NCBI RefSeq assembly: GCF_004421005.1
Contig: NZ_CP038026.1
Location: forward strand, 1,426,001 to 1,490,000
Source: Pseudoduganella plicata
GTDB taxonomy: Bacteria; Pseudomonadota; Gammaproteobacteria; Burkholderiales; Burkholderiaceae_D
DNA: 64,000 nucleotides
Direction: 5' to 3'
The notes beneath the pieces were generated by a model. It was not told the origin of the DNA. It saw only the letters and a list, made by a program, of their open reading frames with translations, and searched no databases. The position numbers and the translations under genes are program-made. Positions 33,850-47,768 of this stretch are shown here, piece by piece. The number at the start of each line of letters is the position of its first letter. The stretch's first letter is position 1.

Positions 33850-36117
33850 TTACAGCTTGCCGCTCAGCGTGAAGAACACCTGGCGCGGCGCGCCCGACAG
33901 CAACGTCATCGACGTGCCCTGCGGATCGGTCGCCGAGAACCCGTTCGAGCCGACAGTGCTGAAGTAGCTCTTGTCGAACAGGTTCGTCACGTTGACCTGC
34001 AAGGTCACGTCCTTGACCATGCCCATGGCGCCCAGCTTGTAGCCGCCCGACAGGTTGGCCAGCCAGAACGACGGCACCGATTGATCGTTGGTGTAGGTGT
34101 AGTAGCGCTTGTCCGTGTATTTCGCGCCCAGGCGGGCGAAGAAGCCGTTGGCGTCGTACGCCAGTTCCGTGTTGAACATCTTCTTCGGCGCGTCGACGAC
34201 CTGCTTGCCGTTCACCGCCACCAGCTTGCCGTTGTCGGTGTAGTCGGACTTGTACTCCGACTCGTTGTACGTGAACGTGTTGAACCACGAGATGCCGCGG
34301 GCGACCTTCCAGACGGCCAGCGCTTCCAGGCCGCGCGTCTCCACCTTGCCGACGTTGACGACGGTGCCGGCGCAGCCGACGATGCCGGCGCAGGTGGCGA
34401 TGCCCAGCTGGCGGTCCTTGAAGTCGGCATAGTAGACGGCGATCGAGCCCTGCACAGCGTCACGTTTGAAACGCATGCCGAGATCGAACGTATTCGACGT
34501 TTCCGGCTTCAGATTGCCGATCGACAGCGCATAGCCGGCGCGGGTCTGCGAGAACGGGCCGTTCACGCCCGGCTGGTAGGAGCGCATATTTTTCGCTCCC
34601 GAGGCGAACAGCTCGTCGTTGGCGGACAGCTGGTACGTCACGCCGGCCTGCGGCAGGAACGTCTTTTTCGCCGTGATGGAGCCGTCCGCGCGGTCACCGA
34701 CGAACGTGTGCGCGTCGATGTCCACCTTCGGGCTCTTGAAGCCGGCGTTGATCTTCAGGCGCCCGTCCATCAGCGCCACCGTATCCTGCACATAGAACTG
34801 GCGCGTGTCCGTCACGAACGACTGGCGGAAGCCCGTGCTCATCGGGTTGGTCAGGAAGTCGTTGCCGTAGCTGCCGTCCGTGACGGCGTAGAAATTACGG
34901 GTCAGCATGTGCTTGTTCCGCTCCAGCCAGAAGCCCGCGTTCAGCGTGTGCATGCCCGTTTCCCACGTCACGTCGGCCAGCGCGCCGTTGCGGCTGATCG
35001 TGTATTCCGTCGTGCGGATCGAGATCGGCACGGCGGCGGAGGTCGGCGTGTACGGCGTGTACCAGTGGCCCTGCCCTTCGTTGCCATGGTGGTAAGCGGT
35101 CAGCCTGGCGCTCAACGCCGGTGCCACATTCAGGTTCAGCGCCACGCCACCCAGCTTGTCCTTGCGCACGCCCTGGCCGAGATAATAGGCGTCGTCCATG
35201 CTGTTGACGGCGCCGCTGTAGATACCCCTAGCCGCGTTGACGGCGCGCTGCCAGTCCGGATAGTAGTTGTCCCAGTCCATGCCGAGCCGGCGCGCGCTCT
35301 CCAGCGACAGATCCTGGTAGTCCACTTCGCGGCGGTCCGAGTAATTGAAGAACGCCGACAGCGTATGGTCGCCCAGCTGCTGTTCGATCTTGCTGTTGAA
35401 CTGGTCCTGGTCCTGCGGGCCGGCGCCTTTCCATTTCTCGGCGCGCATGCGCGTGCCGCTGACGTAGAATTTGGTACCCGTGCCGAACGTGCCGCTGTCG
35501 AAGCGGACGAACGTGCGCGCCGTGTCGTCGCTGCCCAGCGTCTGCGCTGCCGTCAGCGCCTGTTCGTTGGCGGGACCCAGCGTGACGAACTGCACCGTGC
35601 CACCCAGGTTGCTGGTGGACGCCGTGCCCAGCGCGCCGGCGCCCTGCGAGACCACGACACGGCCGATGTTCTCGGACGCGATGGCGCGCGAGATGTGCAG
35701 CCCGTTGTTGTTGCCATAGCTCATGTCGCCCAACGGAATATCGTCCAGGGTAAAGCCCAGCTGGTTCTGGTTGAAGCCGCGGATGGAGAAGCGCGTGGAC
35801 CATTCGTAGCTGCCGAACGGGTCGGCCGACTGGAAGCTCACGCCGGGGAGCTTCTCCAGCGTCTTCAGGGGGCTGGTGCCCGGAACGGCCTGCTGCAGGT
35901 CGGCGCGGCTGATGTTCTGCACCTGGCGCGACTGCCCCGAACCCGTCACTTCCACCACCTGCATCGGCGCGCCGCCCGGATCGGCCAGCGGCGCGGCCGC
36001 GTCCGCGTTATCGGTAGCGGCTTGCGCGCCGCCGGCCAGGGCCTGCAGCACGACAAGGCACAGCGGCTTCAGGATGAGGCGGGAACGGATATTGATAGCA
36101 GGCACAGGCAGTTGCAT
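33850..36117 (-). CDS. TonB-dependent receptor (siderophore/small-ligand type)
   Basis: A 755-residue outer-membrane receptor: signal peptide to about residue 33 (AGGAQA-A), TonB-box-like MQVVEVTGSG (about 52-61), plug from SRADLQQAVPGTSPLKTLEK through the VVVSQGAGALGTASTSNLGG segment, then the barrel up to RQVFFTLSGKL. SFQSADPFGSYEWSTRFSIR with the SIRGFNQNQLGFTLDDIPLG region is characteristic of this receptor class. It is divergent from a second receptor at 36417 across about 300 bp and has no enzyme partner, so the ligand is unknown. The start ATG is preceded by GAAAG. Confidence 0.92.
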   Translation of the reverse strand: MQLPVPAINIRSRLILKPLCLVVLQALAGGAQAATDNADAAAPLADPGGAPMQVVEVTGSGQSRQVQNISRADLQQAVPGTSPLKTLEKLPGVSFQSADPFGSYEWSTRFSIRGFNQNQLGFTLDDIPLGDMSYGNNNGLHISRAIASENIGRVVVSQGAGALGTASTSNLGGTVQFVTLGPANEQALTAAQTLGSDDTARTFVRFDSGTFGTGTKFYVSGTRMRAEKWKGAGPQDQDQFNSKIEQQLGDHTLSAFFNYSDRREVDYQDLSLESARRLGMDWDNYYPDWQRAVNAARGIYSGAVNSMDDAYYLGQGVRKDKLGGVALNLNVAPALSARLTAYHHGNEGQGHWYTPYTPTSAAVPISIRTTEYTISRNGALADVTWETGMHTLNAGFWLERNKHMLTRNFYAVTDGSYGNDFLTNPMSTGFRQSFVTDTRQFYVQDTVALMDGRLKINAGFKSPKVDIDAHTFVGDRADGSITAKKTFLPQAGVTYQLSANDELFASGAKNMRSYQPGVNGPFSQTRAGYALSIGNLKPETSNTFDLGMRFKRDAVQGSIAVYYADFKDRQLGIATCAGIVGCAGTVVNVGKVETRGLEALAVWKVARGISWFNTFTYNESEYKSDYTDNGKLVAVNGKQVVDAPKKMFNTELAYDANGFFARLGAKYTDKRYYTYTNDQSVPSFWLANLSGGYKLGAMGMVKDVTLQVNVTNLFDKSYFSTVGSNGFSATDPQGTSMTLLSGAPRQVFFTLSGKL

Positions 36118-36416
36118 CGAATTCTTTCGGAAGGAAGATGAAAATCAGGCATATCGAAAACTCAACAGACGCGGATGGTAAAGAGCGGTTATGACGGTGG
36201 CATGACAACGACGGTGTCGGCTCGCCGCAGGGGCGCCGGTGCAGTTGCCGGCGCACGACAGAAAGGGTCGTTTTGATAAATGTGCCTTCCGGATACTGTT
36301 TTGCGGTTATCCAAACTGATAGACTCGCAGCCTGCGCAAATGCCGCTGAAAATAACGCCAACAACTATCAATACCGGGCCGCTCGGGCCGTTGTATTGCC
36401 GCACAGGAATAACATC
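36118..36416. other. Divergent intergenic region between two TonB receptor genes
   Basis: About 300 bp that must contain promoters for both receptor genes. It is more AT-rich than its surroundings between about 36270 and 36375. I see no Fur box, no copy of the 42-bp arabinan element and no strong hairpin. A ribosome site AGGA precedes the ATG at 36417. Confidence 0.6.
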
Positions 36417-38672
36417 ATGATCGATCACCGGGTCCGGCCACACCGCCACCTGCTTGCCGCCTGCATTTCATCGGCTGTCGCCACTCTCTGCTCCGGCAGC
36501 GCCCACGCCCAGAGCGAGGCGCAGGCGTCGTCGGAAATCCCTGAAGTCGTCGTCACCGCACAGCGCACCAGCACCCTGGAATCGAAGACGCCCGTCGCGA
36601 TGTCGGTGCTCGGCGGCGACCGACTGGCCGCCGCGGGTTTCGACAACCCCGCCCAGCTGGGCGCACGCTTGCCGAACGTCCGTCTCGACAGCAGCTACGA
36701 CGGCATGCGCATCACGATCCGGGGCGTCACCAGCGCCGACACGACCGACAAGGGCGACCCGTCGGCCGCCTTCATGATGGACGGGATCTATATCGCCCGG
36801 CCGCAGAACCAGGGCCTGTCCTTCTTCGACGTCGACCGCGTGGAAGTGCTGCGCGGCCCTCAGGGCACGCTGTACGGCCGCAATACGACGGCGGGCGCGA
36901 TCAACGTCATCACCAACGCGCCGACCCAGCAGCTCGAAGCGGTCGTCGCCGCAGAAGCCGGCAATTACAACAGCCGCAAGGGCAGCGCGATGCTGAACGT
37001 GCCGATCAGCCCCGCGCTGGCGATCCGCGCGGCCGTGGCCTTTAACCGTCACGACAGCTATCTGACCAACGCCCAGGGTACGCCGCACACGCTGGGCCAG
37101 GACCGCGACGACGTGTCGGCGCGCATCTCCGCCAGGCTCGCGTTCAGCAATACGGCCTCGCTGCTGCTGCGGTTCGATCACAGCATCGTGCGTGACAACC
37201 TGGACGGCTTCGTGCCGGACACGAACTTCTACCGCGGCATCGAGACGGGCCGCCCTGTCTGGTACGGCGCGGATGCGGGCGCGCGCCTGACCAACCGCTT
37301 CGTGCCACCGAACACGGTGCCGGAACAGGGCGGCAGCCGCAAGACGACGTCCGGCGTCGGTGCCGATTTCTCCTGGCAGCTGGGCCCCGTCACCCTGCAG
37401 TATCTTGGCTCGCACCGCCAGTTCGCGCATGACTTCCTCGTCAATTATTACTACCGCGTGGCGCCCACGTTCGCGCTGGGCGTGCACCAGAATTTCGCCG
37501 GCGACTACCGCCAGGATTCGCACGAGCTGCGCGTGGCCACCAACGGCACCGGGCCGCTGGCCGCGCAGGCGGGCGTCTACTGGTTCCGCGAGCGCTCCGA
37601 CACGCTGTACACGTTCCGCGACCTGGAGCCACTGGGCCTGCCGCCCTACTACGTGTTCCCGACCGGACCAACCGAGGCGCGCAGCCGCGCCGTGTTCGGC
37701 CAGGCGACCTACGCCCTGCTGCCGCGCCTGCGCGCCACGCTGGGCGCGCGCTGGACGGAGGACGACAAGACGCGCGTGGGCTCGACCGACTTCCAGCAGG
37801 GCCCCGTCTTCAACCCGGCCAGCGACTACAGGCTGCTCAACGCGGCCGCGCTGACGACGCACAAGACGACGTGGCGCGCCGGCCTCGACTTCGACGTGGC
37901 GCCGGGTACGATGGCCTACGCGGCCGTCTCTACGGGCTACAAGGCGGGCGGCTTCAACGACGGCTGCCTGGCAGGCAGCCGCCAGCTGGGCATCGACTGC
38001 CCCGCCGCCGTCGCCGTGCCGGCATCGACGCTGTTCTACCAGCCGGAAACGCTGACGTCCGTCGAGGCGGGCATCAAGTCGCGCTTCTGGGACAAGCGCG
38101 CCAGCATCAACCTGGCCGTGTTCGACTACGATTATAAAAACCTGCAGCTGTCCGGCGTGGCGATGGTGATGGGTGCTCCCCGCTACGTGACGCGCAACGC
38201 CGGCAAGGCCAGTGTGCGCGGCCTGGAAGCCGACGGCGCCGTCAACGTCATTCCCGGCGGCCGCGTGACATATGCCTTCACCTTGCTGGATGCGCACTAC
38301 GACTCGTACATGCCGGACGGCGTAACGTCGTGGGCCGGCCGCAAGCTGGACCGCGCACCGTCGCACACGGTCACGCTGGGCTACGAACAGCGCTTCCGTG
38401 TCGGACAGTCGCAACTGACCGCGGGCGCGACCGTGCGTCGCAGCGGCAGTTACGTCATCGGCGTGCCCACGCAAGGACTGGAATACAACGTCCCGGCGCA
38501 CAACAGCAGCGACGCTCGGATCGCCTGGCAGCCCGACGGCGCTGCATGGAACGTGCTGGCGCGCGTGCGCAACATCGAGAACAAGGTGCAGCCCTTGAGC
38601 ATCGACAGCTTCGGCATGACGGTGCCGGGCGAGCCACGCACGTTCGAGGCGCGGGTCGAGTACCGGTTCTGA
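36417..38672 (+). CDS. TonB-dependent receptor (FecA/IroN-like family)
   Basis: A 751-residue receptor: signal peptide to about residue 32 (CSGSAHA-Q), TonB-box-like PEVVVTAQRTS (about 41-51), plug with VRLDSSYDGMRITIRGVTSA and the diagnostic VDRVEVLRGPQGTLYGRNTT followed by GAINVIT, then the barrel ending ARVEYRF with the usual terminal Phe. The start MIDHRVRP has AGGA upstream; an earlier open stretch lacks a signal peptide in the right place. This subgroup includes receptors for varied hydrophobic or aromatic ligands as well as siderophores. It precedes, by 169 bp, the CruF-MpaB-kinase-GGDEF operon on the same strand and may belong to it functionally. Confidence 0.93.
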   Translation: MIDHRVRPHRHLLAACISSAVATLCSGSAHAQSEAQASSEIPEVVVTAQRTSTLESKTPVAMSVLGGDRLAAAGFDNPAQLGARLPNVRLDSSYDGMRITIRGVTSADTTDKGDPSAAFMMDGIYIARPQNQGLSFFDVDRVEVLRGPQGTLYGRNTTAGAINVITNAPTQQLEAVVAAEAGNYNSRKGSAMLNVPISPALAIRAAVAFNRHDSYLTNAQGTPHTLGQDRDDVSARISARLAFSNTASLLLRFDHSIVRDNLDGFVPDTNFYRGIETGRPVWYGADAGARLTNRFVPPNTVPEQGGSRKTTSGVGADFSWQLGPVTLQYLGSHRQFAHDFLVNYYYRVAPTFALGVHQNFAGDYRQDSHELRVATNGTGPLAAQAGVYWFRERSDTLYTFRDLEPLGLPPYYVFPTGPTEARSRAVFGQATYALLPRLRATLGARWTEDDKTRVGSTDFQQGPVFNPASDYRLLNAAALTTHKTTWRAGLDFDVAPGTMAYAAVSTGYKAGGFNDGCLAGSRQLGIDCPAAVAVPASTLFYQPETLTSVEAGIKSRFWDKRASINLAVFDYDYKNLQLSGVAMVMGAPRYVTRNAGKASVRGLEADGAVNVIPGGRVTYAFTLLDAHYDSYMPDGVTSWAGRKLDRAPSHTVTLGYEQRFRVGQSQLTAGATVRRSGSYVIGVPTQGLEYNVPAHNSSDARIAWQPDGAAWNVLARVRNIENKVQPLSIDSFGMTVPGEPRTFEARVEYRF

Positions 38673-38688
38673 CGCTGTGCCGCCAGGA

Positions 38689-38725
38689 CCCGGGCCCGCG
38701 TCCACGTCGTGGACCCGGGCCCGGG
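38689..38725. repeat. GC-rich 18-bp stem hairpin after TonB receptor gene
   Basis: CCCGGGCCCGCGTCCACG pairs with CGTGGACCCGGGCCCGGG around one central T, with a single mismatch. No T-run follows on either strand, so intrinsic termination is doubtful. It lies 17 bp after the receptor stop and 117 bp before the CruF-like gene. Confidence 0.75.
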
Positions 38726-38841
38726 CGTGGTATTACCGCAAATGTAGCGAACACCTACAAAGTCAGTACAAAATCCGGCGCGCAGATCGCCGAGAATATG
38801 AGCCGCGACAAAGCGGCCACTCGACACCACAGGGATATCGG

Positions 38842-39660
38842 ATGAAACCACTACTGACCAGACTGCCCGTTCTCAACTATGTGCTGGCCGCCGCCCTGGC
38901 GATCGTGCTGCTCACGCGCGGGCAGTCGGATACCACGTCGCTGCTGATCGTCAGCTCCATCGTCATGTTCGCCCTCTGCTGCAGCAGCGCGATCCATTTG
39001 CTGGGCGGGCGCGCGGCGCTGCATTTCGTCCTGATCGCCCTCGTTGTCGGCTGGGGTGCGGAACAGCTGGGATCGTCCTACGGCTGGTTCTTCGGCAGCT
39101 ACACCTACACGGACGTGCTGGGCCCGACGGTGGGCGACGTCCCGGTCGTCATTCCCCTGATGTGGTTCGCACTGACCTACATCGGCTACGTCATCGCCAA
39201 CCTGATCGTGTGGCAGGCGCCCAGCGACGGCATCGCGTCGGTCGGGCAGGACATCGCCATGTCGCTGCTGGCGGCCATGATCGTCACGGCCTACGACCTG
39301 GCTGCCGATCCGTACCTGGTGTACGTGCTCAAGGCCTGGGTCATGGAGATGAAGGACGGCTGGTGGTTCGGCGAGACGGTGCAGGGCTTTTTCGGCTGGA
39401 TGCTGACGTCGTTCGTCATCGTCTTCGGTTTCCGGCTGTCGCTGCGCCGGCGCGCGCCGGCCGCCGCGCTGCCGGTGTCGCGGGGCCACGTGATGGTGCC
39501 GCTGTTTATCTATGGCGCGAACATGGCGTTCCAGATGGTGGCCGGCCATCCCGTCGAAACGCGCACCATCGCGTTCTTCGCGATGGGCATCCCGCTGCTG
39601 TCCGCACTGTGCGGTTACGCGCGCTGGCAGCGCCCGTTGACGCCCACCGGGGAGCTGTGA
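38842..39660 (+). CDS. CruF-like carotenoid biosynthesis membrane protein (DUF422)
   Basis: A 272-residue integral membrane protein with about 7 hydrophobic segments. The family signatures are GWGAEQLGSSYGWFFGSYTY, IPLMWFALTYIGYVIANLIV, the acidic ..VTAYDLAADPYLVYVLKAWV.. and GWWFGETVQGFFGWMLTSF. DUF422 contains carotenoid 1',2'-hydratases (CruF) and bisanhydrobacterioruberin hydratase, which add water to the end double bond of a polyene. No crt genes are in view, so the substrate could be another isoprenoid. ATG 38842 has AGGG 8 bases upstream. Its stop overlaps the next start (TGATG), opening a tightly coupled four-gene operon. Confidence 0.85.
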   Translation: MKPLLTRLPVLNYVLAAALAIVLLTRGQSDTTSLLIVSSIVMFALCCSSAIHLLGGRAALHFVLIALVVGWGAEQLGSSYGWFFGSYTYTDVLGPTVGDVPVVIPLMWFALTYIGYVIANLIVWQAPSDGIASVGQDIAMSLLAAMIVTAYDLAADPYLVYVLKAWVMEMKDGWWFGETVQGFFGWMLTSFVIVFGFRLSLRRRAPAAALPVSRGHVMVPLFIYGANMAFQMVAGHPVETRTIAFFAMGIPLLSALCGYARWQRPLTPTGEL

Positions 39661-41020
39661 TGAAGGCCGTGCCGCTGCCCGTATTCGAAGGTTCGCCCGA
39701 GCTGCGCGCGGACCCGCTGGCGGACGACACCATTGCCCGCATCGTCGACGCCTGCGACTCTCCGGCCGGCCCCTGGAATGCGATCGGCATCGTCAACCGC
39801 GAAGTGGCCACGTGGCAGACCAACGCCGACCTGGCTTCCTGGCGCCCCAGCCCCGGCACCCCGCCGGACATCGCGGCGGCACTGGAGCGCTACCTGCGCG
39901 ACGGCAGCGCCCTGCCCGACTGGGCCGATACCGGCAAGATCGCCCGCGCCGAGAAGCTGTTCATGGAGATGAGCATGGTCTCGTGCGCGCTGCTGTTCTG
40001 CGCCAGCCTGCCGGAATGCTATGTGCTGCCCGACCTGGCGGGCGTGCTCCACACAGCCGGCCAGCTGGAACAGCACACGGATTACCGCGTGCGCAGCACG
40101 GCGGCGATGATCTTCCCCGTCATGATGCGCGGCGGCCTGACGACGCCGGCCGGTGCTGGCGTGGCGCAAGTGCTGAAGGTGCGCCTGATCCACGCGACGA
40201 TCCGTCACCTGATCCTGCGCGACAACCCGGCCCGCGTCGTCGCCGGCATCGAACGTCCCGTCATCGCGTCCCGGCGCATCCAGGGACAAGGACTGTACGA
40301 CACGCTGTATGCCAACGGCTGGGATACCGGCCGCCACGGCCTGCCCTGCAACCAGCAGGAACTGGCGTACACGCTGCTGACGTTCCACTACGTATTCCTG
40401 CGCGGCCTGCATGCTCTCGGCATCCCGTTCGAAGCGCACGACGAGGAAGCCTATCTGCACGCGTGGAACGTCATGGGGCACGTGCTGGGCATCGAGCGCG
40501 AGCTGATGCCGGCCACGATGGCCGAGGCGAAGACGCTGTTCAAGCAGTTGCAGGAGCGTGGCCGCACGCAGTCGTGGCTGCCCGACCCCCGCCCCGACCT
40601 GGGCGGCGCATTGATGAAGATGATGGCGAACCAGATCCCGCTGCCATCGTTCAAGGCGTTCCCCGTCCTGCTGACGCGCCACCTGTGCAGCGGCGCGACC
40701 GCCAGGGACCTGGGATTGAACCGCCGCGTGGGCCTGCCCACGTGGGTGGCATTCCTCGCCACGATGGGCATCACCCGCGCGGTCGACTGGACGGTGCGCC
40801 GCGTCGTGCCGCAGTTCTCGCTGTGCCGCATGGTGACGCGCGCCGTCGGCTACCGCCTGACCGTGCGCATGCTGATGGACGAGACGCGCCCGCTGAGGCT
40901 GCCCACGACGCTGCTCAACCAGGTCAACGCGGCCGTGCACTCGTGGGAACGCGATCCGAAGGCGCCGCGCTGGGTCAACCGGCTGGAATCGAAACTGGCC
41001 GGCCGCCCACAGGAAACCGC

Positions 41021-41024
<4 letters not shown>
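39660..41024 (+). CDS. MpaB/Lcp-like haem oxygenase family protein (DUF2236)
   Basis: A 454-residue, mostly helical protein with no signal peptide. It matches the DUF2236 family that includes latex-clearing protein Lcp (a b-haem dioxygenase cleaving poly-cis-isoprene) and fungal MpaB. Lcp's haem-pocket residues Arg164, Thr168 and axial His198 seem present: YRVRSTAAMIFP supplies Arg and Thr four apart, and VRLIHATIRH supplies a His about 31 residues after the Thr. Lcp's Lys167 is Ser here. The start overlaps the CruF-like stop (TGATG) and the end overlaps the kinase start (ATGA). Placed beside a carotenoid-type hydratase, oxidative cleavage of an isoprenoid or polyene lipid is a reasonable guess, but function is unproven. 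Confidence 0.82.
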
Positions 41025-44430
<3,406 letters not shown>

Positions 44431-44434
<4 letters not shown>

Positions 44435-45333
44435 ATGGTGTGGAAACGCAGAAGGTTCTGATCGCCGACGACGATCCGATCAACCGGCAGGTGCTGGCGG
44501 AACTGCTGAAACCCGAGTACACGGTGCTGCTGGCGAAGAACGGCGAGCAGGCGCTGGAGCGGGCGGCGCGGCACACGCCCGACCTGATCCTGCTGGACGT
44601 GATGATGCCCGACCTGGACGGCTTCGAAGTGCTGCGGCGCCTGCGCGCCGAGCCGGCCACCGCAGGCATCGCCGTCATCTTCATCTCCGGCCTGGACCGG
44701 CCGGAAGACGAGGCCACCGGGCTCAAGATGGGTGGGGCCGACTATATCGCCAAGCCGTTCAACGCCACGGTTGTGATGGCCCGCGTGGCCCTGCATCTGC
44801 AGGTCGTGCGCCAGCAACGGCTGCTGGAACATCTGGCCCACGTGGACGCGCTCACGGGCCTCGCCAACCGCCGCCGTTTCGACGAAGCGCTGGCGGCGGA
44901 ATGGCAGCGCGCCAGTGCCACGGGCGCGCCGCTGTCGCTGGCGCTGGTCGACGTCGACAGCTTCAAGCAATACAACGACCACTATGGCCATCCCGCCGGC
45001 GACCGCGCGTTGCGCGCCGTCGCCCGGACGGCGGCCACCTGTGCCCACCGGCCCGGCCATCTGGCCGCCCGCTACGGCGGCGAGGAACTGGTACTGCTGC
45101 TGGCGGACACCGATGCCGCCGGCGGCCAGCAGCTCGTCCAGGATCTGAACTCGGCATTGGCGGCGCTGGCGATCCCGCATGCCACGGCCGTCGCCGCCCC
45201 CGTGCTGACGGTCAGCGCGGGCGGCGCCACGCTGGCACCGGGCGAGACGGCATCGGACCTGTTCGCGGCAGCCGATGCCCACCTGTATCGCGCCAAGCAG
45301 GCGGGCCGGAACCGCCTCCTCTGGCGGGACTGA
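44431..45333 (+). CDS. Response regulator with GGDEF (diguanylate cyclase) output
   Basis: A 300-residue REC-GGDEF protein. The receiver has [13 protein letters not shown] and [15 protein letters not shown], with IFISGLD and YIAKPFNA completing the switch residues. The cyclase domain starts [16 protein letters not shown], has [20 protein letters not shown] for metal and guanine binding, and active-site GGEEL at 216-220. The product-inhibition I-site (RxxD five residues before GGEEL) is absent: the region reads [14 protein letters not shown]. It should make cyclic di-GMP without strong feedback when phosphorylated by the upstream hybrid kinase, with which it overlaps by ATGA. Confidence 0.94.
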
Positions 45334-45380
45334 CGCCCGATGCCTTAAACTGCGGTCCTTCATCCCACCCGGACCACAGC

Positions 45381-47750
45381 TTGAGCACCCAACAGCAAGG
45401 CTTCCTCCTGACCCGACACTGGCGCGACACGGACGCCGGCACGGAAGTCGACTTCTGGCTGGCCACGGACGACGGACCGCGCCAGCTGCGCCTGCCGCCG
45501 CAGGAGTCGGTTGCCTTTGTTCCCGCCGGGCAGGAGGAGATGGCGCGCGCCGTCCTGCGCGGCCAGACGGGCTGGGATCTGCGTCCGCTTGCCTTGCAGG
45601 ACTTCCGCCATCGTCCCGTGGTCGGCCTGTACTGCCGCCACTATCGTCAGATGCTCAAGCTGGAAAAACGACTGCGGGAACACGGCGTCGATGTCTACGA
45701 GGCGGACGTGCGCCCGCCGGAACGCTATCTGATGGAGCGCTTCATTACGGCGCCCGTTGCGTTCGACGGCACGGCCGAAAACGGGCTGCTGCGCGACGGG
45801 TGGCTGAAACCCGCGACCGGGTACCGCCCCCGCTTGCGCCTGTGTTCCCTAGATATCGAAACCACCGCGCACGGCGAACTGTATTCGATCGCGCTGGAGG
45901 GCTGTGGCCAGCGCAACGTCTACATGCTGGGCGCCCCGAGCGGCGACAAGGGCGGCGTCGACTTCGAGCTGGAATACTGCGCCACCCGGCCAGAGCTGAT
46001 CGAACGCCTGAACACCTGGATCGCCGCGCACGATCCGGATGCCATCGTCGGCTGGAACGTCGTGCAGTTCGATCTGCGCGTGCTGCGCCAGCATGCGGAG
46101 CAGTACGGGCTCCCGCTGCGCCTGGGCCGCGACGGCAGCGCCATGGAATGGCGCGAGCATAACCGCCAGCAGCATTACTTCGCGGCGGCGGCCGGCCGCC
46201 TGATCGTCGATGGCATCGAGGCGCTGCGCTCGGCCACGTGGAGTTTTCCGTCGTTCAGCCTGGAACATGTGGCGCAGACGCTGCTGGGCGAAGGCAAGGC
46301 GATCGACAATCCGTACGACCGCATGGCCGAAATCGACCGCATGTTCAGGGACGACAAGCCGGCGCTGGCCCGCTACAACCTGAAGGACTGCGAGCTGGTG
46401 ACGCGCATCCTTGCGCACACACGGGTGCTGGACTTCCTGCTCGAGCGCGCCAGCGTGACGGGCCTGGCGGCGGACCGCAGCGGCGGCTCCGTGGCCGCGT
46501 TCGAGCACCTGTACATGCCGCTGATGCACCGCCAGGGCTTTGTCGCGCCCAATATCGGCGACGTGCCGAACGAGGACAGCCCGGGCGGCTTCGTCATGGA
46601 TTCGCGCTCCGGCCTGTACGACTCCGTGCTCGTGCTGGACTATAAAAGCCTGTATCCGTCGATCATCCGCACCTTCCTGATCGATCCGGTCGGACTGGTG
46701 GAAGGCCTGCGCCTGCAGGGCGAAGGCAATGAGGAACAGACGGTGCCAGGCTTTCGCGGCGCCCGCTTCGCACGCGAAAAGCACTGCCTGCCGGCGATCG
46801 TCCGGCAGATCTGGCAGGGCCGCGAGGCCGCCAAGCGCGAGGGCAACGCGCCGCTGTCGCAAGCGCTGAAGATCATCATGAACGCGCTGTACGGCGTGCT
46901 GGGTTCATACGGCTGCCGCTTCTTCGACGCGCGCCTCGCTTCCTCGATCACGATGCGTGGCCACGAGATCATGCACCGCACCCGGGAGCTGATCGAAGCG
47001 CAGGGCTATCCCGTCATCTATGGCGATACGGATTCCACCTTCGTCTGGCTCAAGCGCGGTCACGATGCCGACGAGGCGGACCGCATCGGCCGCGCGCTCG
47101 TCGCTCACATCAACGACTGGTGGCGCCGCGACCTGCAGGCCGAATATGGCCTGGAGAGCGCGCTGGAACTGCAGTACGAAACGCACTACCGCCGCTTCCT
47201 GATGCCAACCGTACGCGATTCGGACGAAGGCAGCAAGAAGCGCTATGCCGGCCTGGTCGTGCGTCCCGACGGCAGCGAACACGTCGTCTACAAAGGCCTG
47301 GAAACGGTGCGCACGGACTGGACGCCGCTGGCGCAGGGCTTCCAGCAGACGCTGTACCTGCGCATCTTCAAGGGCGAGCCGTACCGCGACTACGTGCGCG
47401 ACTACACGGAGCGGATGCTGCGCGGCGAGCTGGACGACCTGCTGGTCTATCGCAAGCGCCTGCGCCGCGCGCTGGCAGACTACGATCGCAACGTGCCGCC
47501 GCACGTGCGCGCCGCGCGCATCGCGGACGAGTACAACGCCGCCCAGGGCCGCCCGCTGCAGTACCAGAATCGCGGGTGGATCCGCTACGTGATGACGACG
47601 GCCGGGCCGGAACCGCTGGAAACGCGCCGTGCGCCGATCGACTACGCGCACTACCTGGAACGCCAGCTGCAGCCGGTCGCCGATGCGATCCTGCCGTTTT
47701 TGGGCGACAGCTTCACATTGCTGACGAGCCGGCAGCGCACGCTGTTCTGA
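45381..47750 (+). CDS. polB: DNA polymerase II
   Basis: A 789-residue family B polymerase close to E. coli Pol II (783 residues). The 3'-5' exonuclease has Asp158 and Glu160 (LCSLDIETT), polymerase motif A has Asp420 ([12 protein letters not shown]), the central motif is [19 protein letters not shown], and motif C has Asp549 and Asp551 (YGDTDSTF). The start is TTG 45381: the product then begins [20 protein letters not shown], lining up with the E. coli N-terminus, and no ATG or GTG is near. A weak start and no obvious Shine-Dalgarno suggest low basal expression; in E. coli the gene is SOS-induced, but I see no clear LexA box here. It repairs and restarts stalled forks. Confidence 0.96.
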   Translation: MSTQQQGFLLTRHWRDTDAGTEVDFWLATDDGPRQLRLPPQESVAFVPAGQEEMARAVLRGQTGWDLRPLALQDFRHRPVVGLYCRHYRQMLKLEKRLREHGVDVYEADVRPPERYLMERFITAPVAFDGTAENGLLRDGWLKPATGYRPRLRLCSLDIETTAHGELYSIALEGCGQRNVYMLGAPSGDKGGVDFELEYCATRPELIERLNTWIAAHDPDAIVGWNVVQFDLRVLRQHAEQYGLPLRLGRDGSAMEWREHNRQQHYFAAAAGRLIVDGIEALRSATWSFPSFSLEHVAQTLLGEGKAIDNPYDRMAEIDRMFRDDKPALARYNLKDCELVTRILAHTRVLDFLLERASVTGLAADRSGGSVAAFEHLYMPLMHRQGFVAPNIGDVPNEDSPGGFVMDSRSGLYDSVLVLDYKSLYPSIIRTFLIDPVGLVEGLRLQGEGNEEQTVPGFRGARFAREKHCLPAIVRQIWQGREAAKREGNAPLSQALKIIMNALYGVLGSYGCRFFDARLASSITMRGHEIMHRTRELIEAQGYPVIYGDTDSTFVWLKRGHDADEADRIGRALVAHINDWWRRDLQAEYGLESALELQYETHYRRFLMPTVRDSDEGSKKRYAGLVVRPDGSEHVVYKGLETVRTDWTPLAQGFQQTLYLRIFKGEPYRDYVRDYTERMLRGELDDLLVYRKRLRRALADYDRNVPPHVRAARIADEYNAAQGRPLQYQNRGWIRYVMTTAGPEPLETRRAPIDYAHYLERQLQPVADAILPFLGDSFTLLTSRQRTLF

Positions 47751-47768
47751 GCCGCGGCCCAACCGACG

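Noticed and set aside
38689..38725. Intrinsic terminator after the TonB receptor
   Set aside because: The hairpin is strong but no T-run follows, so I list it as a hairpin repeat only.
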